Shown here piece after piece: positions 22,141-33,637 of a stretch of 64,000 bases of DNA. Position 1 is the first letter of the stretch. Each line of letters opens with the position of its first letter. Source of the DNA: Cinclus cinclus. Lineage: Eukaryota; Chordata; Aves; Passeriformes; Cinclidae. A program made the translations under genes and the position numbers. Below the pieces are notes generated by a model. It was given only the letters and a program-made list of their open reading frames with translations, was not told the DNA's origin and ran no database searches. The stretch lies in NCBI RefSeq assembly GCF_963662255.1, contig NW_026912163.1, positions 186,001 through 250,000 on the forward strand, written 5' to 3'.

Positions 22141-22699
22141 TGCCCCAGTGCTATCCCCAGCACTGTTTCCCTGTCCCCACAGTACCTGGCTGTCCTCAAC
22201 AAGACCCTGGGCCACTACCCCTATGCTGGCACTGCAGGTGTCACCAGAGATGGCACCAGGCACAGCACTTCTTCCGCACAGGGGACATTGACCCTGGTAA
22301 TGACACCTTCGACATTGCCTCCAGCGTCATCACTGGTGGGGACACTTGGGGTTTGGGTTTTAGAGTTAGGGTTGGGATTTGAGATTTGGGATACTCTAAA
22401 GGCATTTGGGATGGTCCCAAGAGGTTTAGGAGTAGGGTTTTGGTTTGGGGTTTGGGGTTTGGGTTTGAGGTGCAAGGTTTGGGATGGTCCTGGAGTATAT
22501 GTGATTCAGGATTTGGGAAGTCCCAGGGTTTCTGGGCTCTCAGCATTCCCTGACCCCAGTCCCAAGCCCACAGAGTGCCTGGGGGTGTACCCTGGAGACC
22601 CCCAGCTGCTGGTGCTGGATTGCACTGACAGCAATTTCACCCTCCAATTCCACAGGTAAATCCCACAAGTCCCACCCAGGGAAGTTTCCCATCCCTAAA

Positions 22700-23230
22700 A
22701 TCCAAGTGTTGGATTTGCGACCCCTTTTTCCGAATTCCTGTGTGGGATTATGGGATGAAATTTTCCCTTTCCCAGGGTAATTTTTGGGGATTTTGTGGCC
22801 AAGTTTTCCCTTTCCTGATGTTTTCTGGGGGATTTTGGTGCAGAATTTTTCCTTTTCTAGAATGTTTTTTTTTTTTTTTGTTATTTTGGGAACTCCTGAG
22901 GTTTTTGGGGATTTCAGGTGGAATTTTCCATTAGCATTGGATTTTTTGAGATTTTGGGGTGGAAATTTTCCTTTTTTTTTTTTTAGGATTTTGGGGTGGA
23001 ATTTTAATTTCTGGGGGATTTTTGGGGTCAAATTTTTCCTTTTCCAGGTTTTTTTTTGAACTTGGGGAACTCACAGGGTTTTTTGGGGATTTATGGGCAG
23101 ATTTGTTCTCTTTTTTGGGGATTTTTTGCGGCGGAGTTTTCCCTTTTGCATTGGTTTCTTTGGGATTTTGAGGTGGATTTTTTCCTATTTTATTTTTTAG
23201 TGATTTTGAGGCCTCTTGTAGTGTTTTTTG
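22700..23230. repeat. T/G-rich intronic low-complexity tract
   Basis: TTTTGGGGATTTT-like units fill the intron between mucolipin-like exons b and c. The resulting Phe/Gly-rich or Lys/Pro-rich frames are not genes. Confidence 0.7.
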
Positions 23231-23519
23231 TCCCCTCAGGCTGATCAGTGTCATCATGGAGTTCCAGCTCAAGGCCATCAACATCCAAACGCTACTAAAA
23301 CAGAAAATCCCCGACTGCTACACCTTCAGTGATATTGTGAGTGTCCGCAAGTGTCCCAGTGTCCCCTGAGTGTCCTTCTGGTATCTTCTCATGTCCCTTT
23401 TGTGTGCCTTATGTCTCTCCTGGTGTCTCACTCATGTCCTTCTGTCCCACATCTATCCATCTGTCCCCTGGCTGTTCCCCAGTACCTCTGCGGACCCTGG
23501 GGAGCAGCCAGTGAGTGCT

Positions 23520-23640
23520 ATGACAGTGATGGTGATGGTGACAGTGACAGTGCTAAGGACAGTGACAGTGACAATAACAGTGACAAATGGCAGTGGCACT
23601 GACAGTGATGGTGACAATGACAGTGAAATGCCAATGACAG
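23520..23640. repeat. GACAGTGACAGTGATGG minisatellite
   Basis: GACAGTGAYRGT units directly precede mucolipin-like exon d, in the intron. Confidence 0.75.
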
Positions 23641-23799
23641 TGCAACCCAGTGTCCCCACATCACGTTTGACAACTCTGTCCATAGCAGGTGAGTGCAGAT
23701 CCACCTGGACACCCATCCAGGAGTGCCACCACCCCTTGCTGCCCAGCAAAAGGGACAGTGGGGTACAGTGGATGATGGGAGACAGGGGGACACAGTGAC

Positions 23800-25070
23800 A
23801 GGGTAACAGGTGCCATGTCCCCCTCGTGCTCCGGACACCGGCAGGACTGGACGCATTTCTGTTGCGCCCCAACCACACTTCCCCATAAAACCTGCTCCCC
23901 TCACACCTTGGGGACACCCCTGACCCCCCCCCCCTTTGTCACCCTGGGGTGCCCCTCAGTCAGGGGGGTCTTGGTCATGCTGCAGGACCCTCTCTCTGTG
24001 CAATCCCCGAGGTGGCACCTGCGCTTTTTGTCACCGCCATCTGCCAATTTGTTACCAGCACCCCAAAGAAGGGGGCGGCCCACATGTTACAGGAGGAGGT
24101 GGTGAAAACATTTCTGGGGTCACTCCCAGCCATTTCCATCTCCCCACATCCCCCTGAAGATGCTGCTCCACCCTGCACCCCCTCCCCCCCGCCCCCACCA
24201 CAGCATCCCCTGAGGGGACCTTGGGGACTGTCCCCATGTCCCCCCCCAGTCCCCATGGTACCTCCGCTGCTCCACCTGTGCTTGGCCCCCGTTCGTGTGG
24301 CGACCTCCCCATGTGAACGGGCAGGAGTTTCAGTCACATCCTCACCTCCTTCTCGTCTTCCTCCTGCTGAGGAGGTGATGTTGCTTCTGCTGGGGACTCG
24401 CCAGTGACACCAGAGGGACACCACAGGTCACCCCTCGAGGGGCCTGGGGTTGCAGTGGCTCCTGGAGTCGCCCCAGTGTGACAGCTGGGGGGCCTGAGAT
24501 GCTGCAGTGACAATTTGGGGGGTGGGTGCTCGTTTTGGGGTCTCCAGGGTGAGTCTCAAAGTCTCCTCCCATCACCTCATCCCGTGCCTCAGTTTCCCCC
24601 TCACTCTGCAGGGAGCATCCAGAATTGATGTTCTGGAATTGGGTTTGTTTTGGGGGGTTTTGGGGTTGGGGCTACTGGGATGGGCTGGTGGGCCAGTTAG
24701 GTGATACACACCCAAGGTGTGTATCAAGGCTGGTGGTTATCTGGGCTCGGAGCTGCCTAGGCTGGGGGGCTGCAGGGCCAAGAGCTATCCAGACAAGTGT
24801 CAAGCTGGGATCCATGACTCAGGTGTCCATCAAGTGTCCACCAGTGTCCAATCTCTCCTGCCCCCATCCATCCCAGACTCCCTGGCCAGGGCTGCTTCTC
24901 ACTGCAGAGTGGACAAGCCCCTGGTCAGTCCCAAGATGACCCCAAACCCCCTCCCACCAACCTCACCAGGCCACCCACCCTGAGCTCTGGTGCCATCGGC
25001 ATCCCCTGGCAGCCGGTCCAGCTCTGAATCTCTTGGAAGAGGAAATCCACAGTCCCAGGCCGGGGACTCA
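23800..25070 (+). other. Segmental duplicate of 0.48-1.6 kb
   Basis: Matches the left-hand block (see 480-1960). No intact exon recognised. Contains CpG and poly-C runs (24,184-24,250). Confidence 0.65.
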
Positions 25071-25904
25071 AGGGTATCCAGGATGGTGAGCACTGAGTCC
25101 ATGTGGCATAGGGGGACAGTTGGGGACACAGCTGGGGAGATGTCTGTGGGGAAGGGAGTTGGGGTGTAGGGGAGTGAGGGGCGCCTAAAAGGTGCGGAGG
25201 GGGTTGGAAGGGAGGGATGCACCCAAAAATGTGCCAAAGTGAAGGCGAGGGTGCATAAAATTGGGGTAAAGGATGGAAAGAATCCAAACAAGCACAGAAA
25301 AGACTCAAAATAGGGGGCACTGAACCCAAAAAAGGGGAAAAGGACTGAAAATGGAGGGGAGAAGGACCTAAAATCAGAGGACAAGGATGTCATGGGGTGT
25401 TACAGTGTTTTCCTACCTGTGCCAGGGTGAGTGCAGATGCTCCGTGCCAGAAGCAGCCATGGGGACATCCTGAGGGACATGGGCACACATTGAGGGACAC
25501 AGGGACACTACAGGATGGGTCCCCTCAGACAGCCCAGGACCTCATGGTTTTTGGCCCCACTGGGGGCAGGGGACACATGGAAGGCGAGAGGAAGATATGG
25601 TAGGGAATTTGGACATACAGAGGGGAAAGGACATGATGCCACCAGGACAGATAGCAGGGGGACAATGTCACCAGGACACCCCTGGTGACATGTAGCATGG
25701 GGCCACATGACACTGTGGGTGGCACTGACCCTTGTGCTGTACCTTGGGCCATTGGGGTCCTCTGAGCGTGGAGTCCCTAGGACGCCCTGGTGACTGTCAC
25801 TCACCTCCGGGCCACTTGTCAACAGCCGAACAAGTTCCACCTCCTGCCCTGCTGGGTGATGACATCTGGCTGGTGCACTGTGGTGGTGATAGTGGGGATG
25901 TGGT

Positions 25905-25945
25905 GGCAGTACCTGCATTGGACAGCACTTCGCAATGTCCCCATC
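25905..25945 (+). pseudogene. CYP4-like terminal exon remnant, copy 3
   Basis: The + strand reads CIGQHFAMS after GTGGCAGTAC, keeping the heme-ligand Cys and the CIGQ turn better than the other two copies. The rest of the exon has been replaced by the CATGTTCC/CATCC minisatellite. Confidence 0.5.
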
Positions 25946-26015
25946 CATGTTCCTCACATCCTCATCCATCTCCCCCCATGGCCCCACCCATGTCTTAGTT
26001 CCTTGTCGTTATTTT

Positions 26016-26040
26016 TAACCCCAGTTACAGGGCTTTCAAA
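26016..26040. other. Empty integration site matching the ERVL-like provirus
   Basis: TTATTTTTAACCCCAGTTACAGG reads through without interruption. It joins the left flank (TTTTAACCCCA, ending 10,979) and right flank (CCCCAGTTACAGGG, from 17,758) of the provirus, with a single CCCCA. Confidence 0.9.
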
Positions 26041-26639
26041 GGAATGAACAGAAACCTTTTTGTTTCAAGGCCAAAACAAAAGAATTTATGTGTCCCTGCT
26101 GGCAAAGCATCCACATGCTTGGCTGGGTGGGAAGAACCCTTTTTGAAGGGGTTTCCACCCCACCATCTCCAAAATTGTGGGGTTTGCCCCAGTATGTTCC
26201 CATTTGGCTGTGGAAGATGCCCATGAGCCAGAAAGGATTAAAATGATGGATTTCTATTGGAGAAGACCTCCAAGGCCATTCAGTGTTGCTTGATACCACC
26301 AGAAGATGCAAAGAGTGAGATTTTTCTCGGGTCAGAAGTCGACAAACGTGCTCTTCACAATGGATTTCTGATGTTGATCTGTGGATATGTCCAGGTGCCC
26401 ATGGGGAGCCAGGAGGATGTGGAGCCACCCAGCCAGGTGTATTTCTAACATAGATCACGGGCACCATGGACCAGCAATGCTCTGCCCACTGGGGGCCACA
26501 GGAACATCCAGCACAGATCCTGCCACGGGGGATGGAGCTGGAGCAGCACATGAAGCTCTTCCTGCACTTGATTTGCAGGGCTTCCCTTAGTGGTGCCTTC
26601 ATTGGTGTAGGGTAAAGTGAGAGCTTCTGGAACAGGACT

Positions 26640-27482
<843 letters not shown>

Positions 27483-28339
27483 CTGACCATGATTTGGGAA
27501 TGGGAAATCCTGGTTTTGGGGAAAAACAAGGGCTGAGCACATTGGTTTTGATGTTCCTGCGGGCCAAGGGTAGCTGGAGATGTCATCACCCCTTTCAACC
27601 TCAGAGAGCCTGGGGCTGCTCATCACCAACCTCTTGCACTCCTCCAGGCTGCCGGGGGTTCCCTGGCTCTGGGAATGCCCCTCTGCGCTCTCCCCTCTCC
27701 GGGGCTCCCGCATTCCCCCACGGCTCTCCTGGGGATCCCCAAACCCCATACTGGCCCTCTGCCCACCAGTACTGGGTGATCACCACGTGGGACCTGCCAA
27801 GATCCCTCCCGGGGCATTTCCGGCTGAGCTTCGGGGTCCTTCAAGATCCAAACGTACCCTGGCCCCTCAAAAAGAAAACCTTCCAGAGACGCCCCCGCTG
27901 GTTTTGGGGCGAGGTTCCCCTTCCTGCTCACCTGTGGGTTCCGGGGGGGCAGGGTGATGCTGCCAGAGTTGGGGGAACTGCAGCCTGAGCGGGCGGGCGG
28001 GGGAGCCGAGTGGTTGGTTCTGCTGCTGCTCTTTCTCTTGCAGCTCCTCTTCCTCATGTTCCTGACTTTCCCCTTCTTGTTCTTCCCGCTCCTCTTTCCT
28101 TCCTCCCCCTCCTCCGCTCCCAGCCCGGCCCAGGTCGGTGCCGACACTGAAAAGCAGCCGTGCTCTGCCCTGGGGGGTTCCAAAGTGGCCGTGCCCTGCA
28201 CAGTGCTGGAACCAATACTGGGAGCACTCGAAGCGATCCTGAGAGAACCCGGAAGGAATTGGGAGCGCTTTCCGTGCTAGGACCGCTCTTACTGGGAGCA
28301 CTGGGACGGAACTGGGAATAAACAGCGCCCGGACGCGGC

Positions 28340-28475
28340 TTCAGCCGGCGGTGGGCGGGGTCAGGACCGAAAGCGTGGTTATGCAAATCCAGGAGCGATC
28401 GCGCGCTGTGATTGGTGGGCGGAAGCAGCGCGGGGTTCTCCCTGGTCACGTGTGGGCCGCGGGGGGGCCGGAGCG
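28340..28475. promoter_or_regulatory. Bidirectional promoter, copy 3
   Basis: GGTGGGCGGGG, octamer ATGCAAAT (28,381-28,388), CGATCGCGCGC (about 28,395), ATTGG (about 28,411) and CACGTG (28,448-28,453), in the same order as the other two copies. Confidence 0.7.
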
Positions 28476-28491
28476 ATGGCGGCGGGGCCTG
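28476..28491 (+). CDS. Conserved 16-nt first coding exon (MAAGP), copy 3
   Basis: ATGGCGGCGGGGCCTG followed by GTGAGAGG. Start codon and phase-1 donor are kept although two residues differ from copies 1 and 2. No downstream exon of the gene is recognised before the minisatellites. Confidence 0.45.
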
Positions 28492-28494
28492 GTG

Positions 28495-28930
28495 AGAGGG
28501 AACAGGGAATGGGGACAGGGAATGGGAACGGGAACCAGGAACAGAAACAAGAATACAGGACTGGGACGGGGAATACAGGACACGAACTGGGAATGGAAAT
28601 GTGGGAACAGGACAGGGAATACAGATACAGCAACTGGAGAGAGAATATGGGATAGGGATTAGAAAGATGGGACCGGGATTAGAAATAGGGCTGGGAATGG
28701 AAATACGGAAATGGGACAGGAAATATGGAAATGGAAATGCGGGACCAGCATGAGGACTGGGAATATGAGAACGGGAACAGGACAGGGAATATGGGACCGG
28801 GATTATGAGAATGACAACCAGACAGAGAATACGGGACAGGGAATGAGACCAAGAGTGGGATCCAGACTGGGATGGGAGCAGGGTGGGACCAGGAGCGAGG
28901 TAACATGAGAATGAGCAGGGGGCAAGGAGA
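28495..28930. repeat. GGGAATGGGAC-type minisatellite, copy 3
   Basis: Sister of the arrays at 3.5-4.7 kb and 20.4-20.6 kb. 28,990-29,300 then matches 4740-5040. Confidence 0.8.
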
Positions 28931-29349
28931 ATGACAGCGAGGAGAGGGGGATCCAGGACAGGAGAAACCCAAAACTGGTACAGGGGATATGTGGACAGTT
29001 CCTGGGCAGGGGATCCTTGATCAACTGCCCCAGAACCTCTGCCAGAGTTTCCCAAAGCAATTAGAACTGCTCAGCCTAGAATATCCAAGACCCTGAGCGA
29101 CCCCCAAATCCCTCCCAGGAACCCTCAACCCTCTTGAACACAGCACCCCCCACATCCCCTGGAAGATCCCCCCCCATGTTGCCATCGTTGTCTTAGCTCA
29201 ACATCTTCACCCTGGGTTTGGGTATTTTGAAAGAACAATGAGAAATGCAAAGAAAATTAAGGCAGGAGGATGTGGAGCCCTCAGCCAGGTGTCTCCCCCA
29301 CATGCGTTGTAGAGGAGACAAATCCCTCTGCAGATATACAAGGGACTGC

Positions 29350-30770
29350 AAGGTCCCTTGTTCCCATGAGGCCTTGCAGTGTCACAGGGGTCTCCTTGGT
29401 GATGCAGTGTCACAATGGACCCTTGGTTCTGTGGGGACTCACAATGGCAGAATGGTCTCCTTGGTTCCACGAGGCCCTGCAGAGCCCCTTGATTCAACGT
29501 GGCCTCAAAGTGTCATCATGGTCTCCAGAATTCCATGAGGCCCTGCTGTGTCACAGTGGATCTTTGGTTCCATGGGGTCCGCACTGTTCCATGAATCCTT
29601 AGTTCCATGGGGCCCTGCAGTGTCACCATGGACTCCTTAATTCAATGGTGTCACACAGTGACACAATCACCCCTTAGCACAACAAGACCCCAGAGTGTCA
29701 CAATGGTTCCTTGCTTCCATGAGGCCTTGTAGCGTCACAATGGACTCCTTGGTTCCATGGGGCCACAAAGTGTCACAGTGGCCCCTTGGTTCAGTGAGGC
29801 CTGTCATGGCATAAGATTTTAGCCTTTATATTTTTGAAATCCTGTTATGCATCAATGCATAACTCTAAACTCCATAGAAAGTATTAGTTAACTATCTTCA
29901 CATTTTGGTCAGACAAAAAGATTCCTCTGAAACTCAAGGACACCCTACAGCCTCAGGTTCCAAATACAATAAACAAAAGTGAATTGGGAGGGGGGAGCAA
30001 ACTGAGGGAATATGACTTCATTAGCGGAAGCTGTAATTGGAGGATTAACCCCTTATATGCAAACAGACCAAACTTATATCTGTCTGAAAAAGTCATGACC
30101 ACCATCCACCTTGGGTGTAGCCTCTGGGAAGCTTTTCACTGTCCAAGGTGTATCTGTTGAAGGCCTTTAATAAGCACCGACTTTATTCCCTTAACCTTGT
30201 CTAGCCTGTGTTCTAGGTAGCCACTCCAAGACATCACCTGCAGTGCCACAATAGTCTCTGTGATTCGTTAAGGCCTGCAGTGTCAAAACAGACCATTGAT
30301 TCCATGACACCCAAAGTGTCACAATGGCCCCTTGGTTCCACTGAGTCCAACAGTGTCACTAGGGTCCTGTTTGCTCCACAAGGCTCTGAAGTGCCACCAT
30401 GGCCCTTTGGTTTCACAAGGCCTCAATGTGTAAAAATGGCCTCGATGGTTTCATGAGGTCCTGCTCTGTCACAATGCACCTTTGTTTCCATGGTGCCCCA
30501 TAGTGTTACAATGGTATCCTGGGTTCCACGGTGTCAGAATGAACCCTTCATCCTGTGCAGACCCACAGTGTTCACTGCCGTGCCCTTGATTCCATGAGGC
30601 CCTGCCAAGCTGTAACAGTCCCTTGTTCCAGTGGGTCCCAGAGTGTCAGAATAGTCTCCAATGTTCCATGAGGCCCCGCAATGTCACTGTGCTCCCCTTG
30701 GTTCCACAGGCTGCACAGTGTAGCAATGGACTCTTGGTTCCATGAGGTTCCTCAGTCACAATGCTCTTGG
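29350..30770. repeat. 44-bp TGTCACAATGG minisatellite, interstitial
   Basis: Units of roughly 44 bp carry TGTCACAATGG...CTTGGTTCCATGAGGCC(CTGCAG). They occupy 29,350-29,800 and 30,240-30,770, interrupted by an LTR-like insert. The core motif and unit length are shared with the subtelomeric array at 58.24-60.88 kb. Confidence 0.75.
29802..30236 (+). repeat. LTR-like insert within the 44-bp array
   Basis: Non-repetitive sequence starting TGTCATGGCATAAG and ending near CCAAGACATCA inside the minisatellite. It has TTATAT (about 30,053) and AATAAGCACCGACTTTATT (about 30,170-30,190), resembling a retroviral R/U5. Exact ends and target duplication are not clear. Confidence 0.5.
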
Positions 30771-30774
30771 ATCC

Positions 30775-30815
30775 CCAGTGTCAGTGTCAGTGTCAGTGTC
30801 AGTGTCAGTGTCAGC
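30775..30815. repeat. (GTGTCA)n microsatellite
   Basis: About six and a half tandem copies of GTGTCA, continuing the GTGTCA motif of the adjoining minisatellite. Confidence 0.85.
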
Positions 30816-30894
30816 GTTAAGGAGAGAGAGTTCAAAGTGCACCTCATGATTTTTGGTTTTAATCAAGTGAATATTTTTTTTAATTTTTCAATTC

Positions 30895-31066
30895 AGAGAA
30901 GAGGTGACCGAAGCATTCCCCAGGTGATCTTGATGATGAATGTCACCTTAGAAGGTCTGGGCACAGAGAAGAATGATCCCTTTCAGGGTTGACCCTATTT
31001 GGACAACCTGCTTCTCACCTCCAACCTCACCATGTCAGACATTGCCCACCTGGGACTGACATCCTA
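30895..31066 (+). other. Exon-like stretch, unrecognised
   Basis: After a TTTTTCAATTCAG acceptor-like site the frame reads IPQVILMMNVTLEGLG...NDPFQG, then TGA, then LDNLLLTSNLTMSDIAHLG. It looks like a decayed coding exon, but I do not recognise the protein. Everything after it (31,070-31,330) is AT-rich with no gene. Confidence 0.3.
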
Positions 31067-31639
31067 AAACATAAAAAAAATCCCTGCATGTTTATTATTA
31101 TAATTATATATTAATAAAATAATAAAATTACAAAGATGTTTTTCTTTTAATAATAAAAATAATATTTTTATTACCTAATTTTTCATTTATGTGTTAAAAA
31201 ATCGATACGGTTTTAGCAATCATAAAAATTCTTGGTGATTGGTTCTAAGTAACACAATTCCCTTCATTAATTAATTGAAAACTACTGGCTATTGCTTTCT
31301 CCTTCTGTATGATAAGTAGACTTTTTTCAGTCCTTCTCTAATCCTTGTTATCATTTTCTCAGACAGGGTAAAAGGGGCCACTCTGGAGTCAAGGGAGACA
31401 TTTCTGGGGTACATTTGGGGCAGTCTTGGGTCTACACAGGGAATTTAGAACTTGAGGGTATGTAGGACACTTCAATGGGCCGGGTGGGCACTGGGCAGGG
31501 CACTGAGGGATTCTGACGGACACCTCGGAGGCTGGGAGAGCTCTTGGGGGTCCAGGGCGAAAACTTGGAGGTCAGGGAGGGGAATGTGGAGCGCTTCGGG
31601 GTCCGGGCGGGCACCTGGGGGGCTAGAACGGGGCTCTCT

Positions 31640-31825
31640 GGGGCGCGGGGGATGATGGGAATTGTAGGCACGGGCATAATACGATTGAATACAGCCGCGG
31701 AGCATCACAGGAGGGCGCATCCGCATTGTCTCTTTGTGGGTCGCGGTGCCTGATGGGAGATGTAGTCACGGCTGGAATAGCACTCTAACGGGACTGCGGA
31801 GCATGATGGGAGCTGTAGTCCCGGA
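31640..31825. promoter_or_regulatory. Cluster of ZNF143/THAP11-type promoter motifs
   Basis: Three near copies of the reverse-oriented ACTACAATTCCCAGCATGC-type element: ATGATGGGAATTGTAGG (31,653 region), CTGATGGGAGATGTAGTC (31,750 region) and GCATGATGGGAGCTGTAGTC (31,801-31,820). They sit in a CpG-rich stretch. This motif is typical of vertebrate housekeeping promoters. No adjoining coding exon is recognised on either side. Confidence 0.55.
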
Positions 31826-32204
31826 AGTGGCTCGGACGAAGCATTTGGGGTCCGGGAAAGCACCTGGGGGACACTTTTGAGTCCGAGCCGTGACTTGAGG
31901 TCCCCAGGGCAGAACGCATGTGGTTCTGGAGCACTTGGGGGAAGCTTGGGGGGCTCTAACCAGGCTTTTTGGGCACCGAACTTTGCAGGTGTTTTTGGTG
32001 CCGAACTGTATTATGAGGGGCTGTGAGGCTGTGGCGGATGAGACACTGTTCCCTGTGTCCCCAGTTGGTCCCACTATACCTCGTATCACTCACAGTATCC
32101 TCAGTTTGCTACATTATTGCCCAGTATCATTCCCAGTATGTCCCAGTATGTCCCAGTGGGTCTCTGTGTACCCTCACAGTCCAACCCACCTGTACTGGAT
32201 CAAA

Positions 32205-32372
32205 AGCAAAACCAGTGAGACTTCAAGTCAGTAATACAATTTTTAATAGGGAAGAGAAAAAGGAAAAACAAAATACATGCAATTAAAAAAAAAATACAAC
32301 CACTAACAGAGTCAGAATACAACCTGATACCCTGTCAGTCAGGGTGCTGGTGCAGTTTTCCTCCAAAGGGTC
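32205..32372. repeat. Left part of an old LTR-like repeat, split by provirus 2
   Basis: CAGAGTCAGAATACAACCTGAT and following bases match 5350-5400. The remainder is at 41,848-42,075, on the other side of the provirus. Confidence 0.6.
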
Positions 32373-32915
32373 TGTTAGCATATACATATACATTTAATAG
32401 TTAGTGGTAGTAATGCTAAGGCTGCAGTTTGTAGCTAGTGCAAGGTAGGCCCTGGGAACTAAGCCAGGGAATGTGCTGAGCTACAGAATAATGAGTTAAG
32501 GGCCAGTGGGGCGAAGAAGGACCAACTGGTTATTTATAGGAACAGTAGGGAATTTACTGATGAAGTACAATAAACAGGTGTGGGATTAATCTATAGTTCT
32601 AGTTTAGACAAGCATGTAGGATTTATAACCGTTAGAAAGGTATCTTATTGTCTTAACTTAGGCAGGCGTGCAAGAGTTATAACCTTTAGAAATATTATCT
32701 CGAAAATGACTGCTGCCTTTGATGTGAAGTATGTGGACCATAGCATGTAGCCATGGTGAAGCAAGATTTGTAAAAGGGTATAAAACTGTGTAAGATTCAC
32801 TAAGGGGTTGGGACTTTGACTTTGGACGCTAGTCCTCAGGTCCCCGGGCCCTGAATAAAGCACCGCACAAAACAACTTTGTTGATTTGTGTTTTACTCTT
32901 TGGGATCGGGCAGCG
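32373..32915 (+). repeat. 5' LTR of provirus 2
   Basis: Starts TGTTAGCATATAC. TATAAAA lies at 32,779-32,785 and AATAAA at 32,854-32,859, giving a short R of roughly 50-80 bp. The last base is G (GGCAGCG) where the 3' LTR has A (GGCAGCA), so this copy has lost its terminal CA. Confidence 0.92.
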
Positions 32916-32920
32916 GTTTT

Positions 32921-32938
32921 TGGCGACCGCGGCAGGAC
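32921..32938 (+). other. Primer-binding site, probably arginine tRNA
   Basis: TGGCGACCGCGGCAGGAC lies 5 bases after the LTR. Its complement ends in GGTCGCCA, an acceptor end typical of some tRNA-Arg species. The assignment is from memory of acceptor sequences and is tentative. Confidence 0.5.
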
Positions 32939-33235
32939 TCCGGAGGTGGCTGGGGCGGTTCGCGAGCTGATCCACTCCACGCCGGCACCAGGTGATTCCT
33001 GGGGAGTCATCGACCGGCGCCCGACCCCGCGCCTGACGGACAACTGTAACAGGTAAGCCCGAAGGTGCTTTATTATTTGGTTTAGGTGCCTGCCTGATAA
33101 GTCGAGGCGGCGATCCTCGCAGGGTTGGGCAGAAGACGTCTCTGGTTGGTAAAGCCTAGGCGCCGACCGTTAGACGCGGCGAAAGCTGCGCAGGATCGGC
33201 ACTTGCCCCTCGCGGCGTCGAGAAGTGGCAAGTTT

Positions 33236-33585
33236 GGTTGGTTATTGGTTTATTGGTTAATAATTTGATAATCACTGTCTGTTGGTTTGTTGGTTAAATA
33301 ATTTGATAATTAGTGTCTGTTGGTTTATTGGTTAATAATTTGATAATCACTGTCTGTTGGTTTGTTGGTTAAATAATTTGATAATTAGTGTCTGTTGGTT
33401 TATTGGTTAGTAATTTGATAATCACTGTCTGTTGGTTTGTTGGTTGATAATTTGATAATCAGTGTCTGTTAGTTTGTTGGTTGATGATTCGATGATCAGT
33501 GTCTGTTGGTTTGTTGGTTAATAATTCGATAATCAGTATCCGTTGGTTTATTGGTTAATAATTTGATAATCAATATCTGTTGTAG
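33236..33585 (+). repeat. Tandem repeat in the gag leader of provirus 2
   Basis: About seven units of roughly 46-48 bp, of the form TTGGTTNATTGGTTAATAATTTGATAATCANTGTCTG. They sit between the primer site and gag, where packaging and dimer signals normally lie. The last unit runs into the start of the long gag frame. Confidence 0.85.
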
Positions 33586-33637
33586 CCGTGACTGTTGGAA
33601 GTGTGTTTGTGAGATAGTATTGTGTGATTGTGTTATT

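Larger units (their letters stand above)
22183..23770 (+). pseudogene. Mucolipin (TRPML/MCOLN)-like exons, with frame breaks
   Basis: Four exon-like blocks encode the luminal domain of a mucolipin, the endolysosomal TRP cation channel. Exon a, 22,183-22,335 (after CCCCACAG): starts YLAVLNKTLG and ends DPGNDTFDI...VIT, but the two ends are in different frames. Exon b, 22,574-22,655 (after CCCACAG, before GTAAAT): ECLGVYPGD...NFTLQFH; the a/b junction phase restores Glu. Exon c, 23,240-23,336: FQLKAINIQ and IPDCYTFS, before GTGAGT. Exon d, about 23,651-23,770: ITFDNSVHS, then TGA where an Arg codon is usual, then QIHLDT and, in another frame, IQECHHP. No transmembrane or pore exon is recognised downstream. 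Splice sites and junction phase are well kept, which suggests recent loss or an assembly error. Paralog number cannot be assigned. Confidence 0.75.

Noticed and set aside
22730..23284. Phe/Gly-rich + frame and Lys/Pro-rich minus frame
   Set aside because: Both are readings of a T/G-rich intron between mucolipin-like exons with good splice sites.
29350..30770. Possible CRISPR-like or gene array from regular short repeats
   Set aside because: Units are contiguous diverged tandem copies with no constant-repeat/unique-spacer pattern; a vertebrate minisatellite.
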